The notes under the pieces: model-generated
Database searches by the model: none
Told to the model about the DNA's origin: nothing
Seen by the model: the letters and a program-made list of their open reading frames with translations, nothing else
From: JAIBJP01 sp035601195
Lineage (GTDB): Bacteria > Actinomycetota > Thermoleophilia > Gaiellales > Gaiellaceae
Assembly: GCA_035601195.1 (NCBI GenBank)
Contig: DATNOU010000101.1
Location: 58,121 to 122,120, forward strand
Direction: 5' to 3'
DNA: 64,000 nucleotides
Made by a program: the position numbers and the translations under genes
Shown here: positions 1 to 7,364 of the stretch, in pieces
How the letters are laid out: each line of letters starts with the position of its first letter
Numbering within the stretch: position 1 is the stretch's first letter

Positions 1-207
1 GTCGGACATTGGCGCCCAGTCGCCCGAGGGCGGCGGGTCGAACGTGTGGATGGGCAGCCAGACGACGATGAAGACGACGCTGAAGAAGGCGATCAGGCCG
101 CCGAGCCCGGCGACGAGCGGCGTCATCAGCATGCGCTCGCGGGGGTGCGGCGCCCAGCCGCGCGGCGCCCGCGGCTCGCCCTGCGCTTCGCGGTCGCGCT
201 CGTCCAC
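1..207 (-). CDS. cbb3-type oxidase subunit II-like (CcoO-like), 5' part only
   Basis: N-terminal 69 codons of a gene that runs off the left edge. It opens with GTG three bases after the stop of the oxidase subunit I gene, so the two form an operon. The visible part has a charged, proline-rich cytoplasmic N-terminus (about residues 1-27), then one membrane segment (about 28-52, LVAGLGGLIAFFSVVFIVVW) leading outward to a DPPPSGDW stretch. A single N-terminal anchor before an exported domain is how monohaem CcoO-type or other membrane-bound cytochrome c subunits begin. The haem-binding CXXCH would lie beyond the window, so the assignment rests on topology and position after ccoN. Confidence 0.6.
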   Translation of the reverse strand, partial: MDERDREAQGEPRAPRGWAPHPRERMLMTPLVAGLGGLIAFFSVVFIVVWLPIHTFDPPPSGDWAPMSD

Positions 208-210
208 GCC

Positions 211-1713
211 CTACCTCCCCGCCACCGGCGGCGCGACCGCCTCCGCGAACGCGAGCGTCTCTCGCCGGCGCCGCTCGTGCGTGTTCGTGTAGATCGTCAT
301 GCCGACGTTGACGATCTGGACGATCCCCGAGACGACGATCATCGCCCCGAAGATGCCGCGCGCGATGAAGTACGCGTGCAGCTGGGGAAGGACGTTGATC
401 TCGGGGATGCCCTGGGACCAGGCGAAGCCCTGCTGGAAGCCGGCAAGCGTGAGCACGCTGAAGAAGCCGGTGAAGCCGACGGTTATGAGCCAGTACTGCC
501 ACTCGGTGAGGCTCCGGCTCCACAAGGGTCGCCGGTACACCTGGGCAACGATGTAGTCGATCACGCCCATGCCGAGGATCGTGAATGCCCCGAGGAGGGC
601 CAGGTGCGCATGCGCGACGACGAAGTTCGTGAAGTGCGTGAGGCGGTTGAAAGGTTGGAGGGCCTCGAACGCGCCCTGGATGTTGACGAGCCAGTAGAAG
701 AAGAAGGCCGTCAGCGTGAAGCGCAGGGGTAAGTTCGTGAAGAACTTGTCCCAGTTGCCCTTCATCGTCCCGAGGATGTTGATCGTGAAGGCGAAGACGG
801 GGACCAGGAGCATCCAGGAAGAGGTCGTGGCGATCGTCTTCAGCCATGCGGGCGTCGGCGACTGGAGGATGTGGTGGTCGCCGACGCCGGTGTAGAAGAA
901 CGCGATCCCCCAGAAGCTGACGAGCGAGAGCGTGTAGCTGTAGAGGGGAGTGTTCGTGACACGCGGGACCATGTACAGCGTCAGCGCCACGAGCATCGGC
1001 GTCAGCCAGAGGCCGAACAGGTTGTGCGCGTACCACCAGTTCAGGATCGCGTCGGCAAGGCTGTTCGAGAGCGCGCCCGAGGGGGCGCCCCAAACATGGC
1101 CGGGCCTCCAGATGACGTTCCCGATCGCGTAGTCGACCGCGAGCCACAATGGGCTCGCAATGAACCACCAGACCGTCACGTAGATGGGGCGGATCGTCCG
1201 CACCGAGACGGTCGCCAAGATGTTGAAGATGTTGGCGCCCCAGATGACGAGGAGGACGATGTCGAGCGGCCAGATGAGCTCGCCATACTCGCGGCCCTGG
1301 CTGTGCCCGGTCAGGAGACCGATCGCGCCGAGCACGAGGAGCGCGTTCCAGGCCCACGCGCACCAGACGCCCAGCCGCTCGCTCCACATTCCCCGTGTCC
1401 CGCAGAGGCGCGGGAGCATGTAGAAGAGCGCACCGAAGTACATCATGGTCAGCCAGGCGAGGATCACGCCGTTCACGTGCTCCTGCCGAACGCGGCTGAA
1501 CGAGAGCCACGAGATGCCGCCGAACGCCTCGGGCGAGACGAACTCGGTCGACAGGACGAGGCCCGCCAGGTCGACGACCGTCAGCCAGACGATCGACGAG
1601 ATGATCCAGTGCCGGGCGGCGCGGTCCGGAAATGCGAATGGCCGCGTCGGGGGCTCCACGCGCGCCTCGGGAGCCTCGAGGACCGCCGCTCCTGGGGCGA
1701 TCGGCTCGGACAT
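211..1713 (-). CDS. ccoN: cbb3-type cytochrome c oxidase subunit I (CcoN-like)
   Basis: Catalytic haem-copper subunit of a cbb3-like terminal oxidase (quinol/cytochrome c to O2, inner membrane, proton-motive). It has 500 residues and about 12 hydrophobic helices. Histidines sit where haem-copper ligands are expected: RQEHVNG near residue 80, WYAHNLFG, the VGDHHIL pair for CuB, and FVVAHAHLALLG for the two haems. Its length and the following CcoO-like gene fit the cbb3 family; a quinol-type NO reductase relative is the main alternative. The ATG is preceded by TACCGT at -13, implying a leaderless transcript. It is divergent from the two-component system, sharing a 104-bp intergenic region that contains a Pho-box-like repeat. 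Confidence 0.85.
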   Translation of the reverse strand: MSEPIAPGAAVLEAPEARVEPPTRPFAFPDRAARHWIISSIVWLTVVDLAGLVLSTEFVSPEAFGGISWLSFSRVRQEHVNGVILAWLTMMYFGALFYMLPRLCGTRGMWSERLGVWCAWAWNALLVLGAIGLLTGHSQGREYGELIWPLDIVLLVIWGANIFNILATVSVRTIRPIYVTVWWFIASPLWLAVDYAIGNVIWRPGHVWGAPSGALSNSLADAILNWWYAHNLFGLWLTPMLVALTLYMVPRVTNTPLYSYTLSLVSFWGIAFFYTGVGDHHILQSPTPAWLKTIATTSSWMLLVPVFAFTINILGTMKGNWDKFFTNLPLRFTLTAFFFYWLVNIQGAFEALQPFNRLTHFTNFVVAHAHLALLGAFTILGMGVIDYIVAQVYRRPLWSRSLTEWQYWLITVGFTGFFSVLTLAGFQQGFAWSQGIPEINVLPQLHAYFIARGIFGAMIVVSGIVQIVNVGMTIYTNTHERRRRETLAFAEAVAPPVAGR

Positions 1714-1720
1714 CGGCGCA

Positions 1721-1726
1721 ACGGTA
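1721..1726 (-). promoter_or_regulatory. -10 hexamer TACCGT of ccoN-like gene
   Basis: TACCGT (TANNNT pattern) lies 7 bases before the ATG, placing transcription start at or next to the start codon. No Shine-Dalgarno sequence is seen, so a leaderless mRNA is inferred. Confidence 0.4.
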
Positions 1727-1762
1727 CGGCGGATCCCTCTGCAAATCAGGGAAATGACAAAC

Positions 1763-1784
1763 GTGTCATTGCCCTGTCATTTCC
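1763..1784 (+). promoter_or_regulatory. Pho-box-like 11-bp direct repeat
   Basis: Two adjacent 11-bp units, GTGTCATTGCC and CTGTCATTTCC, share TGTCATT at exactly one helical turn. This is the architecture and core (CTGTCAT) of PhoB/OmpR-type operators. A reversed copy (AATGACA, 1753-1759) just upstream makes a 7-bp inverted repeat with the first unit around AACG. It lies about 35 bp before the response regulator start and about 50 bp from the divergent oxidase start, so it could serve autoregulation, oxidase control or both. Confidence 0.55.
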
Positions 1785-1817
1785 AGGTAATCCCGGTTAT
1801 GTTCGCCCTAGGCGGGC

Positions 1818-2483
1818 ATGCGCATCCTGGTCATCGAGGACGAACCGAGAATCCTCTCGTTCCTCGTAAGGGGGCTCGAGGCCGAGGGCTTCACGGTGGA
1901 GTCCGCCATGCAGGGGGTGGCGGCGCTCGAGCGTGCCCGCGGGATCCGTCCCGACCTCGTCGTCCTCGACCTTCTCCTTCCGGGTGTCGACGGCCTCACC
2001 GTTCTGCGCGAGTTGAAGCAGGAGCGGCCGGAGCTCCCTGTCGTGATCCTCTCCGCCCGCGGCGACCTCCCGACGAAGCTGCGGGGGTTTCAGCTCGGTG
2101 CGAGCGACTATGTCGCGAAGCCCTTCGCGCTCGCCGAGCTGATCGCGCGCGTCCGCGCGCAACTTCGCCAATCGACGTGGCCGGGGGACGGCAACGTCGT
2201 CCGGGCCGGAGCCCTGGTCCTCGACCTCGCGCGCAGACAGGCGCAGCTCGGCGCACTCGTGACCGATCTCTCGGACCGCGAGTTCAAGCTCCTGCACCAC
2301 CTGGTCGTCCACGCCGGCGAGGTGATCAGCCGCGAGCGCCTCCTCGAGGAAGTGTGGGGCTACCACTTCGATCCCGGCTCGAACGTGGTGGAAGTTTGTG
2401 TGCGCCGTGTACGCAAGAAGCTCGGCCCGGAAGCCCCAATCGAGACCGTTCGTCATGCGGGTTATCGCCTGGTCGCGGCGTAG
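1818..2483 (+). CDS. OmpR/PhoB-family response regulator
   Basis: DNA-binding response regulator of 221 residues. The receiver domain (about 1-120) has the acidic pocket E7/D8, phospho-acceptor Asp51 (VVLDLLLP), Ser79 and Lys101 (DYVAKPF). The C-terminal winged helix (about 130-218) has the trans_reg_C signature ending EVCVRRVRKKLG...IETVRHAGYRL. It is phosphorylated by the kinase encoded next, whose start overlaps its 3' end by 29 bases. A PhoB-like 11-bp repeat lies upstream and a second phased repeat lies beyond the kinase; both are candidate target sites. The signal is unknown. Confidence 0.93.
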   Translation: MRILVIEDEPRILSFLVRGLEAEGFTVESAMQGVAALERARGIRPDLVVLDLLLPGVDGLTVLRELKQERPELPVVILSARGDLPTKLRGFQLGASDYVAKPFALAELIARVRAQLRQSTWPGDGNVVRAGALVLDLARRQAQLGALVTDLSDREFKLLHHLVVHAGEVISRERLLEEVWGYHFDPGSNVVEVCVRRVRKKLGPEAPIETVRHAGYRLVAA

Positions 2484-3540
2484 AGCGGTCGAGCTCGCCT
2501 GGGGAGTTTTCGCGGCGGCGAACCTTGCTGCGATGGCTTACTGGGAGGCCTGGGAGACGATTCCGTTTCATTTCATCTGGGTCAGCCTCACGCTCGTCTA
2601 CGGCTTCCGCGTCTGGCGGGTGGGAGCCACCCTGTGGACCCTCTCCGTCGTCTTCGCCTCGACGGGCGCACTGATCCTTCTTGACGTTCAGGGAGGGTCC
2701 CAGCTGGCAGGCGAGCTGTTCGAGGTGCCACTCATGTCCGCGATGTTCCTGGCCATGGTCTGGCATGCGCGGCGGCGCCAGCAGGCCATGCAGGTGGTAG
2801 AGCGGCTGGCCGACGAGCGCGCCTCGCTGCTCGAGCGGCAGGAGCGCTTCCTTCATGACGCATCTCACGAGCTGCGGACACCGGTCACAATCGCGCGCGG
2901 CCACCTGGAGGTCCTGCAGCGCCTCCGCGGCGGCGCGCCCGAGGTCGATGTGGCGCTCGACGAGCTGCATCGAATCGAGCGCATCGTCGAAAGGCTGCTT
3001 CTGCTAGCAAAGGCCGACCAGCCGGACTTCCTCGCCGCGCGCGACATCGACGTCGAGCAGTTTCTCGAGGAGGTGTTCATGCGCTGGTCCGAGGTGGCCC
3101 CGCGCGCCTGGCGGCTCGGGTCGCTCCCTCGCGGCTCGTTACGCGCCGACCCCGAAGCGCTCCGAAACGCTCTCGACGCGTTGCTCGAGAACGCCGTCAA
3201 GTACACGGAGCCCGGGGACACAATCGAGCTGCGCGCTCACGCGCGGGGAAGAGAGCTGGCAATCGAGGTCGCGGACGAGGGCTTGGCGATCGCGCCTGAC
3301 GCGCTCGAACGAATCTTCGAGCGCTTCGCGCGCGCAGACGCCGCCCGAACGCGAGCGCAGGGCGGAGTCGGCCTCGGCTTGGCGATCGTCGATGCGATCG
3401 TCAAGGCTCACGGTGGGCGCTGCACCGTGACGACCTCGGATGCCGGCTCGACCTTCACTCTGCGCTTTCCCGGCTTTCGCGACGCCCTCGTGCTGGGACG
3501 GACGGCGGCGGGCGCTTCCGGCCTTGCGCCCGTTCGCTAG
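2455..3540 (+). CDS. Sensor histidine kinase
   Basis: Membrane-bound partner of the preceding regulator, 361 residues from the ATG at 2455 (an earlier in-frame start exists at 2398). Two or three hydrophobic segments lie within residues 10-100 with almost no extracytoplasmic loop, then a linker and a HisKA domain with the H box HDASHELRT (phospho-accepting His about 138). The HATPase domain follows, with N box (ALLENAVKYT), G1 (VADEGLAIAPD) and G2 (GGVGLGLAIV). G1 has Ala where the usual DxGxG second Gly stands. The small sensor region suggests it senses within the membrane or through a partner protein. Confidence 0.92.
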   Translation: MRVIAWSRRRAVELAWGVFAAANLAAMAYWEAWETIPFHFIWVSLTLVYGFRVWRVGATLWTLSVVFASTGALILLDVQGGSQLAGELFEVPLMSAMFLAMVWHARRRQQAMQVVERLADERASLLERQERFLHDASHELRTPVTIARGHLEVLQRLRGGAPEVDVALDELHRIERIVERLLLLAKADQPDFLAARDIDVEQFLEEVFMRWSEVAPRAWRLGSLPRGSLRADPEALRNALDALLENAVKYTEPGDTIELRAHARGRELAIEVADEGLAIAPDALERIFERFARADAARTRAQGGVGLGLAIVDAIVKAHGGRCTVTTSDAGSTFTLRFPGFRDALVLGRTAAGASGLAPVR

Positions 3541-3758
3541 TTCAAGCGCAGAGCTCGCCTCAACCACTCGCCGTTCGGGCCGTCCGGTCGGGCCAGCTTC
3601 TGCAGCAGGCCCCGGCGTTCCCAGGCCTCGGCGTCGGCCAGGTGTGCGAGGTGGGCTTGGTCTCCCGCGATGACAGCCTCAGTCGTTGCGTCGAGTTCCC
3701 TCTCCATGTCCAGCTCCCTTTGGTCGCGTTCGAGCGCGGCGCGCTCCCTGCCGGGCAT
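3537..3758 (-). CDS. Small charged protein, unknown
   Basis: 73-residue ORF convergent with the kinase; its stop overlaps the kinase stop. The product is rich in Arg, Glu, Leu and Ala and probably helical (DMERELDATTEAVIAGDQAHLAHLADAEAW is the middle third, residues about 17-46, shown only in part by motif). It has no Cys, membrane segment or recognised domain. No clear ribosome binding site precedes the ATG. It fills the space between the kinase and the sugar operon; it may be real but could be fortuitous. Confidence 0.35.
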   Translation of the reverse strand: MPGRERAALERDQRELDMERELDATTEAVIAGDQAHLAHLADAEAWERRGLLQKLARPDGPNGEWLRRALRLN

Positions 3759-3770
3759 GGAAACAGCCGC

Positions 3771-3814
3771 GCTTAAGAGGCGCGTGAGAGATGCTTAAGA
3801 AGGTACTAAGTTCC
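3771..3814 (+). promoter_or_regulatory. Four-unit 11-bp phased repeat (operator-like)
   Basis: Successive 11-bp units begin at 3771 (GCTTAAGAGGC), 3782 (GCGTGAGAGAT), 3793 (GCTTAAGAAGG) and 3804 (TACTAAGTTCC). Units 1 and 3 agree at 9 of their first 10 bases, unit 2 matches 7 of 10, and unit 4 keeps the TAAG core. Repeats at helical-turn spacing are typical of OmpR/PhoB-type operators. The array ends about 130 bp before the sugar-binding protein start. Confidence 0.5.
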
Positions 3815-3943
3815 GGCCGCAACCAGATCTTGCGGGGCGGAGTATGAACTCGCGCATCCCGGCTTGTTTTTCGAAGCCGAGCCGCCTAACGTTGCGCGTT
3901 CAAGCGGCTCGTGCCGTCCAGCTTTGCTTTGAGGAGGATGAAC

Positions 3944-5185
3944 GTGAGAAGACTGGTGCACAGATCTAACCGAACCGGAGCGCGGTGGCGTGTCGTCGCC
4001 CTGCTCTTTGTCTTCGCTCTCGCCGCGATGGCGGCTGGGTGCGGAGGCGACGACGAGAGCGCGAGCGGCACCGGCACGGCCGCTGGTACGGGGGGCGGCG
4101 CTTGCGACAAGCCCATTTGGGTCCTCCTCCCGGACAGCGCGACCTCACCGCGGTGGGAGAGCGACGATCGCCCCTACTTCGACAAGGCGTTCACCGCCGC
4201 CGGGATCGACCACACCATCGTCAACGCAGAGGGTGACGCAGCGACGCAGCAGTCTCAGGCCGAGCAGGCGATTGCGGCCGGCGCGGCGGTCATCGTGCTC
4301 ACGAGCAACGACACGGGTTCGGGCGGCACGATCATCGACCTGGCGAAGGAGGCGGACGTCCAGGTGATCGAGTACGACCGCTTCAACACCGGAAGCTCCG
4401 GAGGAGCGGCATACGTGAGCTTCGACAACGTCCAGGTCGGCGCGACGATGGCCGAGGTCCTGGAGCCCGCCATCGACGCCCTGGGCAAAGACGTGGCTCA
4501 GGTCGTCGAGCTAAACGGTGGCGAAGAGGACAACAACGCCTTCCTCTTCAAGGATGGCTACGACGCCACCGTCCAGAAGCACGTGGCCGACGGCAGCTGG
4601 AAGCTTGTTGCCGACCAGTTCGTTCCCGGGTGGGGCGCCAACGGCGAGGGTCAGGGGATCATGGAGCAGATCCTCACCGACGCCAACAACAAGGTCGACG
4701 CGGTATTCGCGGCCAACGACAACCTCGCGCAGCAGGCGATCAACGCGCTCGAGGCGGCCGGCGTGGGGCCGATCCCCCTGAGCGGTCAGGACGCGTCCGC
4801 GGCGGGGATTCAGAACATCCTGCTCGGCAACCAGACGATGACCGTCTACAAGCCACTTCAGGCGGAGGCCGAGACCGCGGTGCAGGCCGCGTTGGCTCTG
4901 TGCAGCGGGCAGGATCCGTCCGCGGTGGAGCCGGACTTCGCAGGATCGCTCTCCGAAGGGACGGTCGGGCTCTTGGACCTGCAGACGCTCGGCATCAAGG
5001 CGGCCGACGGCAAGCCGGCGGATTCTCCGACCGGCGAGGGCGTCGTCCCGTACCTGGCGTTGACCCCGATCGGCGTGACGGTCGACAACATCGCCGATAC
5101 GGTCATCGCGGACAACTTCCGGACGATCGAGGAGATCTGTACCGGCGACACCGCCGATACGGACTTCTGCAAAGAGAACAGCTAA
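3944..5185 (+). CDS. Sugar ABC transporter substrate-binding lipoprotein (XylF-like)
   Basis: Extracytoplasmic binding protein of a monosaccharide ABC importer, 413 residues. The signal peptide ends in a lipobox (LAAMAAGC), followed by a Gly/Thr-rich linker and a type I periplasmic-binding fold. The opening LLPDSATSPRWESDDRPYF, the later VIVLTSNDTG, EYDRFNTG and YVSFDNVQVG resemble D-xylose/ChvE-type binding proteins. GTG at 3944 was chosen because GAGGAGG lies six bases upstream; the ATG at 3938 directly abuts that sequence. First gene of the transporter operon; a hairpin follows before the ATPase gene. Xylose as ligand is supported by the downstream xylulokinase but not proven. Confidence 0.88.
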   Translation: MRRLVHRSNRTGARWRVVALLFVFALAAMAAGCGGDDESASGTGTAAGTGGGACDKPIWVLLPDSATSPRWESDDRPYFDKAFTAAGIDHTIVNAEGDAATQQSQAEQAIAAGAAVIVLTSNDTGSGGTIIDLAKEADVQVIEYDRFNTGSSGGAAYVSFDNVQVGATMAEVLEPAIDALGKDVAQVVELNGGEEDNNAFLFKDGYDATVQKHVADGSWKLVADQFVPGWGANGEGQGIMEQILTDANNKVDAVFAANDNLAQQAINALEAAGVGPIPLSGQDASAAGIQNILLGNQTMTVYKPLQAEAETAVQAALALCSGQDPSAVEPDFAGSLSEGTVGLLDLQTLGIKAADGKPADSPTGEGVVPYLALTPIGVTVDNIADTVIADNFRTIEEICTGDTADTDFCKENS

Positions 5186-5205
5186 TCGAGGAAGCACGGA
5201 CGGTG

Positions 5206-5231
5206 GGTGAGGGCGCTTCGGCGCCCTCACC
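5206..5231 (+). terminator. UUCG-capped hairpin between binding protein and ATPase genes
   Basis: A perfect 11-bp stem (GGTGAGGGCGC / GCGCCCTCACC) is closed by a TTCG tetraloop, 20 bases after the binding-protein stop. No U-tract follows. Such intercistronic hairpins usually stabilise the upstream message or partly terminate, giving more binding protein than ATPase or permease. Confidence 0.7.
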
Positions 5232-5243
5232 TCCCTCTACGTA

Positions 5244-6032
5244 ATGGCCACCGCTGACACTCCGCTCCTCGAGCTCAGGGGAGTCTCGAAAGCTTTCGGC
5301 GCCGTTCAGGCTCTCTACCGCGTCGATTTCGAGGTTCGTCGCGGTGAGGTCATGGCCCTGGTCGGCGACAACGGGGCCGGCAAATCGACGCTGATCAAGA
5401 GCGTTGTCGGCATCTATCCGTTCGACGAGGGCGAAGTGCGCTACGAGGGCAAGCACGTAAACATCCACGGTCCGCGTGACGCGGCCAAGCTTGGCATCGA
5501 GGTCGTCTATCAGGACCTCGCGCTCGCCGACAACCTCGACGTGGTGGCCAACATGTTCCTGGGCCGGGAGCGGACTCGCGGCGGGTTCGTGCTCGACGAG
5601 TCGAGCATGGAGCGGTCCTCACGCGAGACGCTGGACAGCCTCTCCGTCACGACGCTCAGATCGGTTCGCCAGACGGTTGCCGGCCTGTCCGGAGGTCAGC
5701 GGCAGGCGGTCGCGGTGGCGAAGTCGGTGATGTGGGACTCCAGGCTGGTCATTCTCGACGAGCCGACGGCCGCTCTCGGCGTGGCTCAGACCCGCCAGGT
5801 TCTCGATCTCGTGCGCCGCTTAGCCGAACGAGACCTCGCGGTCGTGCTCATCACTCACAACCTCCACGACGTGTTCGAGGCTGCCGACCGGATCACCGTG
5901 CTCCGGCTGGGGCAGCGGGTGGCACAGCTCGAGCGATCCCAGACGACGCAACAGGAGATCGTGCACGCCATCACCGCCGGCACCCTCGATCACGTGCCGG
6001 GGATGGAGGAACCTGGGAGGGTCGAGGCATGA
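5244..6032 (+). CDS. Sugar ABC transporter ATP-binding protein
   Basis: Nucleotide-binding subunit of the sugar importer, 262 residues, with Walker A GDNGAGKST, signature LSGGQRQAV, Walker B LVILDEPTAAL and H-loop ITHNLHDVF. It is a single ABC domain, unlike the roughly 500-residue fused XylG/RbsA ATPases, so the working enzyme should be a homodimer as in FrcA-type systems. No strong ribosome binding site precedes the ATG. Its last codons overlap the permease start by four bases. Confidence 0.92.
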   Translation: MATADTPLLELRGVSKAFGAVQALYRVDFEVRRGEVMALVGDNGAGKSTLIKSVVGIYPFDEGEVRYEGKHVNIHGPRDAAKLGIEVVYQDLALADNLDVVANMFLGRERTRGGFVLDESSMERSSRETLDSLSVTTLRSVRQTVAGLSGGQRQAVAVAKSVMWDSRLVILDEPTAALGVAQTRQVLDLVRRLAERDLAVVLITHNLHDVFEAADRITVLRLGQRVAQLERSQTTQQEIVHAITAGTLDHVPGMEEPGRVEA

Positions 6033-7324
6033 CGACCGAGCGGCCGATCGACGCCGAGCCAGGCCTTGATCCGACCGCCGCCCGCGTGGCGCCGGTCGCT
6101 GCGGACGCACTAGCGGACGAGGTCTCCGGCGCGAACCTGTCTGGATACGCTCGGCTCTGGTGGCAGGGGATCCGCGCCGGCGAGCTGGGATCGCTGCCGA
6201 TCATCCTGGGCATTGGCGTCATCGTGGTCGTCTTCGGTCTCCTCGACGACACGTTTCTGACCGAGCGCAACTTCACGAACCTGCTGCTGCAGATGTGCGG
6301 CATCGCCACGATCGCCATCGGCGTCGTGTTCGTGCTGCTGATCGGCGAGATCGACCTTTCGGTGGCCTTCGTGAGCGCGGTCGGCGGCGTGGTGATGACC
6401 CTCCTCCTACGACCGGATGACCCCGGGTGGCCGTGGTGGGCGGCGATCGCCTTCGCGCTCGGGTGCACGACCGCGATCGGATTCGTGCAGGCGCTCGTGA
6501 TCACGAAGGCCGGCGTGCCGTCCTTCGTCGTCACACTCGCAGGCCTCCTCATCTGGTCGGGCGTCGTCCTCATCCTCACGACCCAGGCCTCGTCGGTGGG
6601 GACGATCAGGATCCAGGACGAGACTGTCGTCGGAATCGCCAACGACTTCTTGAGCGCGACTGCGGGCTGGGTGGTCGCCGGCCTGGTCGTCGCCGGATAT
6701 GCGCTGGTGGAGCTCCAGAACGCGCGGACGCGGCGGGCGAGCGGGCTGTACGCGAAACCGGTCGTCGTGATGGCGCTCCAGATCGTCGGGCTCGCCGCTG
6801 TCACCTTTGCCGCGGTCTGGTACGTCAACAAGGATCGGGGCGTCCCAAAGGTGGCGGTCATCCTCCTCGTTTTCCTCGTCATCTGGTCATTCATCGCCTC
6901 GCGGACAACCTTCGGACGACACGTCTACGCGGTCGGAGGGAGCGCCGAAGCGTCCCGCCGCGCCGGGATCAACGTCGACCGCGTGCGCATCGCGGTGTTC
7001 ATGATCAGCGGCTTCATGGCGGGCGTCGGCGGGATCATGCTCGCGTCCCGGCTCCGCTCGGTTGCGACCAACACCGGAGGCGGCAACCTGCTTCTGCTCG
7101 TCATTGCCTCGGCTGTGATCGGCGGCACCAGCCTGTTCGGAGGCGTCGGCCGGGTGGTCTCGGCGCTTCTCGGCGCCCTGGTCATCGCCTCGATTCAGAA
7201 CGGAATGGACCTGCTCGGCCTCGCCTCGGGGACGAAGTTCGTGATCACCGGCCTCGTCCTCCTCGCCGCCGTCCTCGTGGACGCGTACGCAAAACGCCGC
7301 CGGGCGGCTCGCGGCGTCCTCTGA
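6029..7324 (+). CDS. Sugar ABC transporter permease (XylH-like)
   Basis: Membrane channel of the same importer, 431 residues. A soluble N-terminus of about 45 residues precedes roughly ten or more membrane helices. Conserved BPD_transp_2 features include GEIDLSVAFVSAVGGV, VTLAGLLIWSG, the EAA-like region AVGGSAEASRRAGINV and ASAVIGGTSLFGGVGR near the C-terminus. Long length and an inserted central loop resemble XylH more than RbsC. The ATG at 6029 overlaps the ATPase stop, which fixes the start; the longer open frame upstream is a shadow of the ATPase gene. Confidence 0.9.
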   Translation: MTTERPIDAEPGLDPTAARVAPVAADALADEVSGANLSGYARLWWQGIRAGELGSLPIILGIGVIVVVFGLLDDTFLTERNFTNLLLQMCGIATIAIGVVFVLLIGEIDLSVAFVSAVGGVVMTLLLRPDDPGWPWWAAIAFALGCTTAIGFVQALVITKAGVPSFVVTLAGLLIWSGVVLILTTQASSVGTIRIQDETVVGIANDFLSATAGWVVAGLVVAGYALVELQNARTRRASGLYAKPVVVMALQIVGLAAVTFAAVWYVNKDRGVPKVAVILLVFLVIWSFIASRTTFGRHVYAVGGSAEASRRAGINVDRVRIAVFMISGFMAGVGGIMLASRLRSVATNTGGGNLLLLVIASAVIGGTSLFGGVGRVVSALLGALVIASIQNGMDLLGLASGTKFVITGLVLLAAVLVDAYAKRRRAARGVL

Positions 7325-7364
7325 GCACGCGAGGCAGGTTGGGGGTTTGCGAGCAGCCGGCCTG

